The notes below the pieces were generated by a model. The model searched no databases. It was given only the letters and a program-made list of their open reading frames with translations, and was not told the origin of the DNA. From PALSA-555 sp963731625 (GTDB lineage Bacteria; Actinomycetota; Acidimicrobiia; IMCC26256; PALSA-555), in assembly GCA_963731625.1 (NCBI GenBank), contig CAVSWH010000015.1, positions 1-64,000 of the forward strand: a stretch of 64,000 nucleotides of DNA. Direction: 5' to 3'. Shown here in pieces: positions 16,920 through 25,269 of this stretch (position 1 is the first letter of the stretch; each line of letters starts with the position of its first letter). A program made the position numbers and the translations under genes.

Positions 16920-18146
16920 ATGGCGCACGTGCATCAGCTGCGCTGCCGCGAATGCGGCCGCACCTACGACGTCTCCCCCCGGTATGCCTGCGAGTGGTGC
17001 TTCGGCCCCCTCGAGGTCGCCTACGACCCCGACGCCGCCCGGCACGTCACCCGGGAGAGCATCGCGGCCGGCCCGCAAACGATCTGGCGCTACGCCGACC
17101 TGCTCCCCGTGGACGAGGTCCCCGGGTCCGCGCCGGTCGGCTGCACGCCGCTCGTGCGCGCCGACCGCCTCGCCGCCGAGCTCGGCCTCGGCGAGCTCTG
17201 GGTGAAGGACGACACCCGCAACCCGACGAACTCGTTCAAGGACCGGGTCGTGGCCGTCGCGCTCGCCCAGGCCATCGAGTTCGGGCTCAAGACCGTCGCC
17301 TGCGCCTCGACCGGCAACCTCGCGAACGCGGTCGCCGCCGCCGCGGCCCGCGCCGGGCTGCCCAGCTACGTGTTCATCCCCGCCGACCTCGAGCCGGCGA
17401 AGATCGCGACGACCGCCGTGTACGGGGCGAACGTCGTCGCAGTCGACGGCACCTACGACGACGTGAACCGCCTCTGCGCCGAGCTCGCCGCCGAGCAGCC
17501 GTGGGCGTTCGTGAACATCAACGTGCGGCCCTTCTACGCCGAGGGGTCACGGACCCTGGCGTTCGAGACGGCCGAGCAGCTCGGCTGGCAGGCGCCCGAC
17601 CATGTGGTCGTCCCCGTCGCGAGCGGCTCGCTGCTCACCAAGATCCACAAGGGCTTCGGTGACCTCGTCGACGCCGGCCTCCTCGACGCCGCGCCGGTGC
17701 GCGTCTCCGGCGCGCAGGCGGCGGGCTGCTCGCCGGTCGCCACGGCGTTCGCCGAGTCGAGCGACACGATCCGGCCCCAGAAGCCGGACACGATCGCCAA
17801 GTCGCTCGCCATCGGCAACCCCGCCGACGGCTACTACGCGCTCGATATCGTGCGTCGCACGGGCGGCGGGCTCGCCGGCGTGACCGACGACGAGGTCCGC
17901 GCCGGGATCCGGCTCCTCGCCCGCACCGAGGGGATCTTCGGTGAGACCGCCGCCGGGGTCACGATCGCGACGCTGCGCCGCCTCGCCGAGGAAGGCGTCG
18001 TCCGGCCCGACGAGCGGGTCGTCGTCTACGTCACCGGCCACGGCCTGAAGACACTCGACGCCGTCGGCCCGGCGGCCCCGACGGCCACGATCGAGCCGAC
18101 GATCGACGCGTTCCGGTCCGCGTTCCCCGGCGCCGTCGAGGCGTGA
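16920..18146 (+). CDS. thrC: Threonine-synthase-like PLP enzyme under SAM riboswitch control
   Basis: A 408-residue fold-type II PLP enzyme. An N-terminal zinc ribbon is formed by Cys9, Cys12, Cys24 and Cys27. The PLP lysine is Lys107 in NPTNSFKDRVV, the substrate loop is STGN at 130-133, and a glycine-rich phosphate-binding loop (VPVASGSLLTKIHKG) follows. This is the usual archaeal-type threonine synthase layout, acting on O-phosphohomoserine. Two facts argue for caution: the gene is preceded by a SAM-I riboswitch, which normally marks methionine and sulfur genes, and it overlaps a MoaD/ThiS-type sulfur carrier by 4 nt. A sulfhydrylase role accepting sulfur from that carrier (as in CysM/CysO) is a serious alternative. 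The ATG follows AGAGAGGA. Confidence 0.85.
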   Translation: MAHVHQLRCRECGRTYDVSPRYACEWCFGPLEVAYDPDAARHVTRESIAAGPQTIWRYADLLPVDEVPGSAPVGCTPLVRADRLAAELGLGELWVKDDTRNPTNSFKDRVVAVALAQAIEFGLKTVACASTGNLANAVAAAAARAGLPSYVFIPADLEPAKIATTAVYGANVVAVDGTYDDVNRLCAELAAEQPWAFVNINVRPFYAEGSRTLAFETAEQLGWQAPDHVVVPVASGSLLTKIHKGFGDLVDAGLLDAAPVRVSGAQAAGCSPVATAFAESSDTIRPQKPDTIAKSLAIGNPADGYYALDIVRRTGGGLAGVTDDEVRAGIRLLARTEGIFGETAAGVTIATLRRLAEEGVVRPDERVVVYVTGHGLKTLDAVGPAAPTATIEPTIDAFRSAFPGAVEA

Positions 18147-18421
18147 CGGTGCCCGTCACCGTGCGGATCCCGACGCAGCTGCGGTCCCTCGCGGGTGGCG
18201 CCGCCGAAGTCGCCGTCGACGGCGCCACGGTCGGCGACGCGCTGCGTGCGCTCGACGCGGCGCACCCGGGCTTCGAGGAGCGGCTCTTCGACGACGGGTC
18301 GCTGCGCCGCTTCGTGAACGTCTTCGTCGCCGACGAGGACATCCGGTTCCTGGACGGCGTCGCGACCCCGGTGCGGGACGGCACCGTGGTCAGCATCGTG
18401 CCGGCCGTGGCCGGCGGCTGA
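18143..18421 (+). CDS. MoaD/ThiS-family sulfur carrier protein
   Basis: A 92-residue beta-grasp protein (VTVRIPTQLRSLAGG start, VGDALRALDAAHPG helix, FVNVFVADEDIRFLDG strands) ending in VSIVPAVAGG. The terminal Gly-Gly is the site that is adenylated and converted to a thiocarboxylate in MoaD, ThiS and CysO. Its GTG start overlaps the stop of the upstream PLP-enzyme gene by 4 nt, implying coupled translation. This pairing suggests it delivers sulfur to that enzyme, as CysO does to CysM, more than serving molybdopterin, whose genes moaA and moaC lie elsewhere in the window. It is not a confirmed moaD. Confidence 0.88.
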   Translation: MTVPVTVRIPTQLRSLAGGAAEVAVDGATVGDALRALDAAHPGFEERLFDDGSLRRFVNVFVADEDIRFLDGVATPVRDGTVVSIVPAVAGG

Positions 18422-18463
18422 CCCCCGACGGCCGCGCGGGGCGAGCCGAGGCGCGGCGGTCGG

Positions 18464-19123
18464 TCAGAGCGGGACGACGAACGTGAGCCGGGCGACGTCG
18501 TCGGGCACAGTCCGCTCCCCGTCGTCCCCCGCGACCCGGGTGCCGTCGCTCCCGCGTCCCAGGACCGACGTCTCGGATCCCGGGATCAGGTCGGCCGCGG
18601 CGAGGAGCGACAGGGCCCGGTCGTCGAGCTCGAGCTTCTCGCTGATGCGGGCGACCCGCACCGGGCCCGGCGCCGCCTGGGCCAGCGGCACCCCCGCGGG
18701 CGTGTCGACCCGGTGGGAGGACCCCGGGATGGGGTTGCCGTGCGGGCAGGTGGCCGGGTCACCGAGGAGCTCGACGAGCTTCGCCTCGACGTCCGCGGAG
18801 ATCGCGTGCTCCCAGCGGTCCGCCTCCCGGTGGACCTTCTCCCACTCGAGGCCGATCACGTCGACGAGGAGCCGCTCGGCGAGGCGGTGCCGACGGACGA
18901 TCGAGGTGGCGAGCGCCCGGCCACGGGTCGTGAGGCGCAGGCTGCGGTCGTTGAGCAGCTCGGCGTAGCCCTGCTCGACGAGGCGGTTCACCTGCTCGGA
19001 GACGGCGGCGGCCGAGAGCCCGAGCCGCTCGACGATGCGAGCCCGGATGGGGGTGACGCCTTCCTCCTCGATCTCGAGGATGGTCTCGAGGTAGGCCTCG
19101 GTGGCGTCGTGCATCTCGGCCAT
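18464..19123 (-). CDS. DtxR/MntR/IdeR-family metal-dependent repressor
   Basis: A 219-residue metalloregulator. The N-terminal winged helix (MHDATEAYLETILEIEEEG, then RLGLSAAAVSEQVNRLVEQG) binds DNA, the middle helices (HRLAERLLVDVIGLEW, EADRWEHAIS) dimerise, and ATCPHGNPIPGS supplies metal ligands matching Cys102/His106 of DtxR. A C-terminal FeoA/SH3-like domain follows. Iron versus manganese specificity cannot be told by eye. The ATG is chosen because it begins the family's usual N terminus and lies 7 nt after TACGCT with no ribosome site, a leaderless start. The gene is divergent from groEL. Confidence 0.9.
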   Translation of the reverse strand: MAEMHDATEAYLETILEIEEEGVTPIRARIVERLGLSAAAVSEQVNRLVEQGYAELLNDRSLRLTTRGRALATSIVRRHRLAERLLVDVIGLEWEKVHREADRWEHAISADVEAKLVELLGDPATCPHGNPIPGSSHRVDTPAGVPLAQAAPGPVRVARISEKLELDDRALSLLAAADLIPGSETSVLGRGSDGTRVAGDDGERTVPDDVARLTFVVPL

Positions 19124-19130
19124 TGGCCGC

Positions 19131-19136
19131 AGCGTA
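19131..19136 (-). promoter_or_regulatory. -10 element of the DtxR-family gene (leaderless)
   Basis: TACGCT on the minus strand, 7 nt before the ATG, with no Shine-Dalgarno sequence between them. Confidence 0.5.
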
Positions 19137-19171
19137 GGGCCCCGCGACGGCGGTGGCGCCCGGCCCGACAT

Positions 19172-19196
19172 TTGCACTCCACCAGAGCGAGTGCCA
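19172..19196 (+). promoter_or_regulatory. CIRCE operator 1 upstream of groEL
   Basis: TTGCACTC-N9-GAGTGCCA closely matches the HrcA operator consensus TTAGCACTC-N9-GAGTGCTAA, including the invariant nine-base spacer. HrcA represses chaperonin genes at normal temperature. Confidence 0.85.
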
Positions 19197-19202
19197 GACT
19201 GG

Positions 19203-19231
19203 TCTGGCACTCGCAGCCATTGAGTGCCAGA
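19203..19231 (+). promoter_or_regulatory. CIRCE operator 2 upstream of groEL
   Basis: TCTGGCACTC-N9-GAGTGCCAGA is a perfect 10-bp inverted repeat with the nine-base CIRCE spacer. It begins 6 bp after operator 1. The right arm of the first site and the left arm of the second form a further perfect dyad, GAGTGCCAGA-CTGG-TCTGGCACTC, so several alternative cruciform or RNA stems are possible. It ends 37 bp before the groEL start. Confidence 0.9.
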
Positions 19232-19268
19232 CCCGTCGACCATCCCTGACACGCCAGGGAGGAGCCAG

Positions 19269-20909
<1,641 letters not shown>

Positions 20910-20936
20910 ACTTCGCCCCAACAGGCGAGCACGAAT

Positions 20937-20960
20937 CGGGGCGCCCGCGAGGGCGCCCCG
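20937..20960 (+). terminator. Hairpin terminator after groEL
   Basis: CGGGGCGCCC-GCGA-GGGCGCCCCG is a perfect 10-bp stem with a 4-nt loop, 27 bases after the groEL stop. No U-tract follows, as is frequent for actinobacterial terminators. Confidence 0.75.
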
Positions 20961-21065
20961 AGTCGCGTCCAGACACCGCAGCCGATCACGACGCGTGGGC
21001 CGCGCCCGAGCGCCCGTGGCCGGATGGTGCGCGGCGCCGCGTCGGCCGGGGGCCAGACTGGCGGG

Positions 21066-21506
21066 GTGCGCGAGGACCGGATCCGGTCGGTGGTGCTCTC
21101 GAAGTGGGCTCCCTACGCGCCGGCGCTGCCGTCGACGCACGTACGGTTCCTGCCCCTGGCGCCCTACCTGGACGAGGCCCGCCGCGACGAGCGCGTCCGC
21201 GACGAGCTCGCCGCCGGGTGGTTCGCCGACTTCGAATCCGAGTTCCGCGACCCGGTGCTCTCGGACCCGGTCGCCGAGCTGGTCACCGTCTGCCCGCCGA
21301 TGATGCACGACATCGTCGAGCCGGAGCCGCCGCGCATCCAGCGTGCGTACGTCGAGGGTGCCTTCCTCCGTCGCCTATTCCGGCTGCTCGTCGACGGCAC
21401 CGGGTGGGAGGCCGACGCGCAGGTGCGCGGGGTGATGGCCCGGCACTTCCCGTTCCAGCTGGTCGCCGTCGAAGCGGTTGAGAGCGCGTCGCAGGCGTCG
21501 ACCTAG
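21066..21506 (+). CDS. Conserved hypothetical protein upstream of hemQ
   Basis: A 146-residue soluble protein, not recognised. It contains a proline-rich N-terminal part (SKWAPYAPALPSTHVRFLPL), an acidic middle (LDEARRDERVRDELAAGWF) and a helical C-terminal half (GAFLRRLFRLLVDG). The GTG start is preceded by a -10-like CAGACT at 6 nt. The stop codon lies inside the -10 box of hemQ, only 9 nt before that start. Nearness suggests co-expression with hemQ, but no haem-binding motif is seen. Confidence 0.65.
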   Translation: MREDRIRSVVLSKWAPYAPALPSTHVRFLPLAPYLDEARRDERVRDELAAGWFADFESEFRDPVLSDPVAELVTVCPPMMHDIVEPEPPRIQRAYVEGAFLRRLFRLLVDGTGWEADAQVRGVMARHFPFQLVAVEAVESASQAST

Positions 21507-21509
21507 CCT
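21504..21509 (+). promoter_or_regulatory. -10 element of hemQ (leaderless)
   Basis: TAGCCT, 6 nt before the GTG of hemQ. Its first three bases are the stop codon of the upstream gene. Confidence 0.5.
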
Positions 21510-21515
21510 GGCGTC

Positions 21516-22316
21516 GTGACCGCGCGCGACACCGACCCGGTCGAGGCGTCGAACGGCTGGGGTGTCCTCCACCTCTTCTACGCCGTCGACGCGCGCCGGG
21601 CCGAGGAGGAGCCGGGCGGGGCGAAGCACGTGCTCGACGCCGTCGCCCGCCTCACCGGCGACGGGACCCACCAGGCGCTCACCTTCGTCGTCCTGGGCCA
21701 CAAGGCCGACCTGGGGGTCATGGCCCTCGGCCCGGACCTGGCGCGCCTGGCGACCTTCGAGCAGGACCTGCGCAAGGCGCCGCTGGCCCCGACCTGGTCG
21801 TACGTGTCGCTCACCGAGCAGTCGGACTATGCCGCCACCGAGGAGGACGAGCGGGCCCGGCTCGCCACCGAGGAGGGCATCAGCGACGCGGCGGTCGTGG
21901 AGGAGCGACTCGGCGCTTGGCGGGAGCGGATCGCCCATTACCGGGAGCAGCGCATCCACCCACGGCTGCCGGCCCGGCGGACGATTTGCTTCTATCCGAT
22001 GTCGAAGCGCCGGGTCGCCGACGACAACTGGTTCGCGCTCGACTTCGACACCCGCAAGCGGCTCATGGCCGGCCACGCCCGAGTCGGGCGCACCTACGCC
22101 GGCCGCGTGCTCCAGCTCATCACCGGCTCGACCGGTCTCGACGACTGGGAGTGGGGCGTCACCCTCCTGGCCGACGACCCGGGCGCGCTGAAGGACATCG
22201 TCTACGAGATGCGCTTCGACGAGGTGTCGGCGCGCTACGCCGACTTCGGCCCCTTCTACACCGGGCTCGTGCTCGAGCCGGCCGAGGCGCTGCACCGCGT
22301 CGGCCTCGACGCCTGA
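21516..22316 (+). CDS. hemQ: Coproheme decarboxylase HemQ (chlorite-dismutase family)
   Basis: Converts coproheme III to haem b, the last step of the coproporphyrin-dependent pathway of Gram-positive bacteria. The 266-residue protein has the family's two ferredoxin-like halves. The second half shows CFYPMSKRRVADDNWFALDF, the haem-ligand region MAGHARVGRTYAGRVLQLI with the proximal His, and ITGSTGLDDWEWGVTLLADD, all hallmarks of HemQ. No other haem gene is adjacent in the window. The start is GTG with a -10 box 6 nt upstream. Confidence 0.93.
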   Translation: MTARDTDPVEASNGWGVLHLFYAVDARRAEEEPGGAKHVLDAVARLTGDGTHQALTFVVLGHKADLGVMALGPDLARLATFEQDLRKAPLAPTWSYVSLTEQSDYAATEEDERARLATEEGISDAAVVEERLGAWRERIAHYREQRIHPRLPARRTICFYPMSKRRVADDNWFALDFDTRKRLMAGHARVGRTYAGRVLQLITGSTGLDDWEWGVTLLADDPGALKDIVYEMRFDEVSARYADFGPFYTGLVLEPAEALHRVGLDA

Positions 22317-22798
22317 GCGACGACCCCGCCACGGCGCGCGCACGCCTCGACGAGGCCGGCGCCGCGCTCCTCGCGGGCGTCGAGGTCCATCTCGCGCCCT
22401 ACCTGGTGACGCGGGCCGCGCGCGTCCTCGACGCGTGGGGCCAGCGCGCGCATCGGCCGGCCATCGACGAGCGGGTGCAGCTCGCCACCGACGCCGCGGC
22501 GCGCCGAGCGGCCCGTGAGCTCGGTGCGCTCCTCGGGACCGACACGCCCGCGCAGCGCGTCACGCCGCTCCAGATCGTGCGCCGCGCGACGACCGAGGTG
22601 ACGGCCGTGCTCGCCGACGCCGGGGTACCGGCGGTCGTGCGCGACGAGCACGAGGAGCGCGTCGCCCCCGACGACCGGTACGACCTCGCACCGCGTGCCT
22701 TCGCCGACCTCGACCCTGAGCTCGGGCCGGCGCAGCTGGTCTGGGGCGCGGCGAAGGCGGCCGTCCTGCAGGCCACGCACCCGGCCGACGAGGGGTAG
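22313..22798 (+). CDS. Conserved hypothetical protein downstream of hemQ
   Basis: A protein of about 160 residues, rich in Ala, Arg and Asp and mostly helical, without a signal peptide or membrane segment. Its segment RVTPLQIVRRATTEVTAVLADAGVPAVVRDEHEERV is conserved-looking but not assigned to a family. The start is uncertain: no ATG, GTG or TTG lies between the hemQ stop and the first coding-like residues, so a CTG overlapping the hemQ stop (CTGA), or a GTG about 90 bases inside the gene, must be used. Coupled translation with hemQ would fit the first option. Confidence 0.55.
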   Translation: MSDDPATARARLDEAGAALLAGVEVHLAPYLVTRAARVLDAWGQRAHRPAIDERVQLATDAAARRAARELGALLGTDTPAQRVTPLQIVRRATTEVTAVLADAGVPAVVRDEHEERVAPDDRYDLAPRAFADLDPELGPAQLVWGAAKAAVLQATHPADEG

Positions 22799-22885
22799 CG
22801 CCGCCGGGTTGCGCCGTCGGGCGGCGCGTGGTTGCCTGAACCCGTCCGGCGAACAGGGCGCCGGCTGGGCGGAGGGGGACTTCAG

Positions 22886-23500
22886 ATGGCGCACCGTGGT
22901 CGTGCAGTGCTGGGCACCCTGGCGGCGGCGGTCGCCGCCGTGATCCTCGCCGCGCCGGCCGTGGCGTCGGCGACGGTCGTCGAGGCGAGCGGCGGCACGC
23001 CCGGCCTCGACCTCTGCGTGGTCCTGCCCGGCTTCGACACGCCCGGCGCGATGTTCACGCTGAGCACCACGGGCCCGAAGAACTTCAGCGAGTCGGGGCA
23101 GCTGTCCGCGTCGGCGTGCGGCTCCTACACCCAGGTGCCGAAGGGTCAGTTCACGGTGACGCAGTCCGCCACGCCGTCGGGCTTTCACCTCGCGCAGATC
23201 TACTGCTTCCAGGCGGGCTCGGCCGACCACGCCACCGGCAACGTCGACCTGAGCAGCGACTCGGTGAGCGTGAAGGTGAGCCAGCCGACCGAGTGCCTCT
23301 TCGCCGAGCAGACCGGTGGGGGCGGCGGTGGCTCCTCGGGCGGTGGCTCGGGCTTCTCGCCGTCGGGTGGCTCGAGCAGCACCACGACGACCACGACGAA
23401 GGGCACGACCACGACCGGCGGTGGAACCGTGAAGTCGTTCTGCCAGCGGTTCCCGTCGGCCTGCGTCCACTTCCCGGTCCAGGAGTCCCCGGCGACCTGA
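22886..23500 (+). CDS. Secreted protein with Ser/Thr/Gly-rich tail
   Basis: A 204-residue exported protein. The signal peptide is clear: a basic start, a long hydrophobic run (AVLGTLAAAVAAVILAAPAV) and a likely cleavage after ASA. The mature part has four or more cysteines (LDLCVV, ASACGS, IYCFQ, TECLF), probably disulfide-bonded. A low-complexity Gly/Ser and Thr linker then leads to a short end with two more cysteines (SFCQRFPSACVHF). No enzyme motif is seen. The ATG follows GGAGGGGG, a strong ribosome site. A role in the cell envelope is inferred only from the architecture. Confidence 0.75.
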   Translation: MAHRGRAVLGTLAAAVAAVILAAPAVASATVVEASGGTPGLDLCVVLPGFDTPGAMFTLSTTGPKNFSESGQLSASACGSYTQVPKGQFTVTQSATPSGFHLAQIYCFQAGSADHATGNVDLSSDSVSVKVSQPTECLFAEQTGGGGGGSSGGGSGFSPSGGSSSTTTTTTKGTTTTGGGTVKSFCQRFPSACVHFPVQESPAT

Positions 23501-23552
23501 GCGGCGGGCCGTCCAGCGCCCGCCTCTCAGTCCACATCCGGAGGGTCGTCGG

Positions 23553-23558
23553 TAGGGT
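23553..23558 (+). promoter_or_regulatory. -10 element of the Nudix gene (leaderless)
   Basis: TAGGGT, 7 nt before GTG at 23566, which decides between that start and an in-frame GTG nine bases earlier. Confidence 0.5.
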
Positions 23559-23565
23559 GCACGCC

Positions 23566-24246
23566 GTGGCCGACCGCGACGTCATCTCCAGCGTCGACCT
23601 GCTGCGCTGGGCGGAGTCGCTCGCGGGGATCGCGCGCACCGGCCTCGGGTTCACGCAGAGCCTCTACGAGCGGGAGCGCTTCGAGGAGGTCCTGAAGATC
23701 GCGGCCGACATCCGCGCCGCGGCCCTGGAGGGGGCCGAGGCCGACGTCCTCTTCGAGGAGTGGCTCGCCACCGTCGGCGAGGGCGTCGCGGGCTACGTCA
23801 CCCCGAAGACCGCGGTGGCCGCGGTCGTGGGCAACGAGGCGGGCGAGCTGCTGCTCACCCAGCGCGCCGACTCTGGCGTGTGGCTCTACCCGGTGGGCTG
23901 GGCCGACGTCGGCTACTCGCCCGCCGAGGTGGCGGTGAAGGAGGTCTACGAGGAGACCGGCATCGAGGTCGAGCCGGTGTCACTCATCGCGGTTTTCGAC
24001 GGGTTGCGGCTCGGCTTCGCCCGCCTCCCCCTGTACTCGCTCGTCTTCCACTGCCGCATGCTCGGGGGCGAGCTGCACGGGCACCCGCTCGAGACACGCG
24101 ACGTCGGCTTCTTCGCGCGTGACGCGCTCCCCTGGCCGCTGGCCGGCGGCGCCCGCTGGGTCGACACGGCGTTCGCCGCGATCAATGGCGAGCAGCGGCC
24201 CGTCGACTTCGACCAGCCGCGCACGCCGCCCTGGCGCGGCGCCTAG
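23566..24246 (+). CDS. Nudix hydrolase with N-terminal helical domain
   Basis: A 226-residue protein. Residues 1-80 form a helical domain (SVDLLRWAESLAGIARTGLGF, then FEEVLKIAADIRAAAL) seen in Nudix proteins of the kind that hydrolyse nucleotide-linked substrates. The Nudix box is GYSPAEVAVKEVYEETGIEV, conforming to GX5EX7REUXEEXGU with Lys for Arg. Substrate cannot be predicted. The start GTG is placed 7 nt after TAGGGT. Its stop codon overlaps the stop of the convergent pyrE within the shared tetramer CTAG. Confidence 0.85.
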   Translation: MADRDVISSVDLLRWAESLAGIARTGLGFTQSLYERERFEEVLKIAADIRAAALEGAEADVLFEEWLATVGEGVAGYVTPKTAVAAVVGNEAGELLLTQRADSGVWLYPVGWADVGYSPAEVAVKEVYEETGIEVEPVSLIAVFDGLRLGFARLPLYSLVFHCRMLGGELHGHPLETRDVGFFARDALPWPLAGGARWVDTAFAAINGEQRPVDFDQPRTPPWRGA

Positions 24247-24772
24247 GCGCGCGAGGCCTCGAGCCCCGCCATCGTGTAGAGCGGGCGGAGCTCGACGCCG
24301 ATGTCGGCGAGCGCCGCCGCACCGCCCGCCTCCCGGTCGATCACGCACGAGCGCGTGCTCGACGGTCGCCGCCCCGGTCGCGGAGGTCGCCCACCGACAT
24401 GACGACCTGGCCGCCTGAGGTGATCACGTCCTCGACGACGGTGAGGCGGCCGCCGTCGACCCCGGCACCCTCGGCGAGCTGGCAGGTCCCGTACGTCTTC
24501 GCCTCCTTGCGGACGAACGCCGCCGGCAGTCCCGTCACCTCGGAGAGCCGGACGGCCAGCGGCACGCCCCCGAGCTCGAGGCCGGCGAGCACCTCCGTGC
24601 CGTCGGGCACGAGTCGGGCCATCGCGTCGGCGATGGCGCCGAGCAGCGCCGGGTCGCTCTCGAATCGGTACTTGTCGAAGTAGGTGTCGCTCACCGCGCC
24701 CGAGCGGAGCGTGAAGCGCCCCGTGAGGTGCGCGACGGCGTCGATGCGGCGGGCGAGATCGTCGGGCGTCAT
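24243..24772 (-). pseudogene. pyrE: Orotate phosphoribosyltransferase pyrE with two frameshifts
   Basis: PyrE joins orotate and PRPP to give OMP in pyrimidine synthesis. The first 135 codons are intact: LTGRFTLRSGAVSDTYFDKY, VLAGLELGGVPLAVRLSEV, FVRKEAKTYGTCQLAEG and the PRPP motif VVEDVITSGGQV. After VGDLRDRG the frame breaks. An extra base gives the continuation ATVEHAL in a second frame, and another extra base gives VIDREAGGAAALADIG to TMAGLEASRA in a third, ending at a proper stop. The gene length of 530 nt equals 176 codons plus two bases, exactly as expected for two single insertions. It may be functional in the living cell if these are assembly errors. The ATG overlaps the upstream stop (ATGA). 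Confidence 0.85.
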
Positions 24773-25269
24773 GGTGTCCGTTCCAGCTCCTCGAGCAGCA
24801 TCCCCATCAGCGACCGCGCCCGGTTCGAGCGCTCCCACTCGTCCCCGACGCGGTCATGGTCGACGAGCCCGGCCGCCTGTGGCCCGAGCCCGAGCACGCC
24901 GCGTGCCGCGCCGGCGAGCACTGCGGGCTCGATCTCCTCGCCGTACGCCGGGAAGCACTCGAGGCCCTCCCACAGGGACGACAGCGACCGGTGCTCTGCG
25001 CCGAGCGGCAGGGCGTCGGGTGACGCGCCGTCGCGCAGCGCGTCGATGACGACGTCCCAGAGGTCGTGATGTGACACCCCGGGCGGCGGCGTGTACCCGC
25101 CGACGGGATGGAGCCGCCACTCGAGCGTCGCGGTGTCGATCGCGTCCTCGGTCAGCCAGGTCTGCGTGCCGTTCACGTAGCCGTCGAGCGGGGGTCCGAG
25201 CTGGTCGTCGAGCGCGAGCACGAGCTCGGCCGAGATCGGCCACACCGCCGACGGGGAGGCCGCGCTCAC
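24769..25269 (-). CDS. Hypothetical protein between acyl-CoA dehydrogenase and pyrE
   Basis: A 166-residue soluble, acidic protein, not recognised. It includes WPISAELVLALDDQLGPPLD at the N terminus, WLTEDAIDTATLEWRLHPVG in the middle and a C-terminal helix GDEWERSNRARSLMGML. No catalytic or metal motif is evident. It overlaps both neighbours by 4 nt (GTGA upstream and ATGA downstream), forming a tightly coupled three-gene operon whose members have no obvious common pathway. Confidence 0.7.
   Translation of the reverse strand: MSAASPSAVWPISAELVLALDDQLGPPLDGYVNGTQTWLTEDAIDTATLEWRLHPVGGYTPPPGVSHHDLWDVVIDALRDGASPDALPLGAEHRSLSSLWEGLECFPAYGEEIEPAVLAGAARGVLGLGPQAAGLVDHDRVGDEWERSNRARSLMGMLLEELERTP

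Noticed and set aside
23325..23420. Short tandem repeats encoding Gly/Ser and Thr runs in the secreted protein gene
   Set aside because: Degenerate codons for a low-complexity linker; not a true nucleotide tandem repeat or CRISPR-like array.
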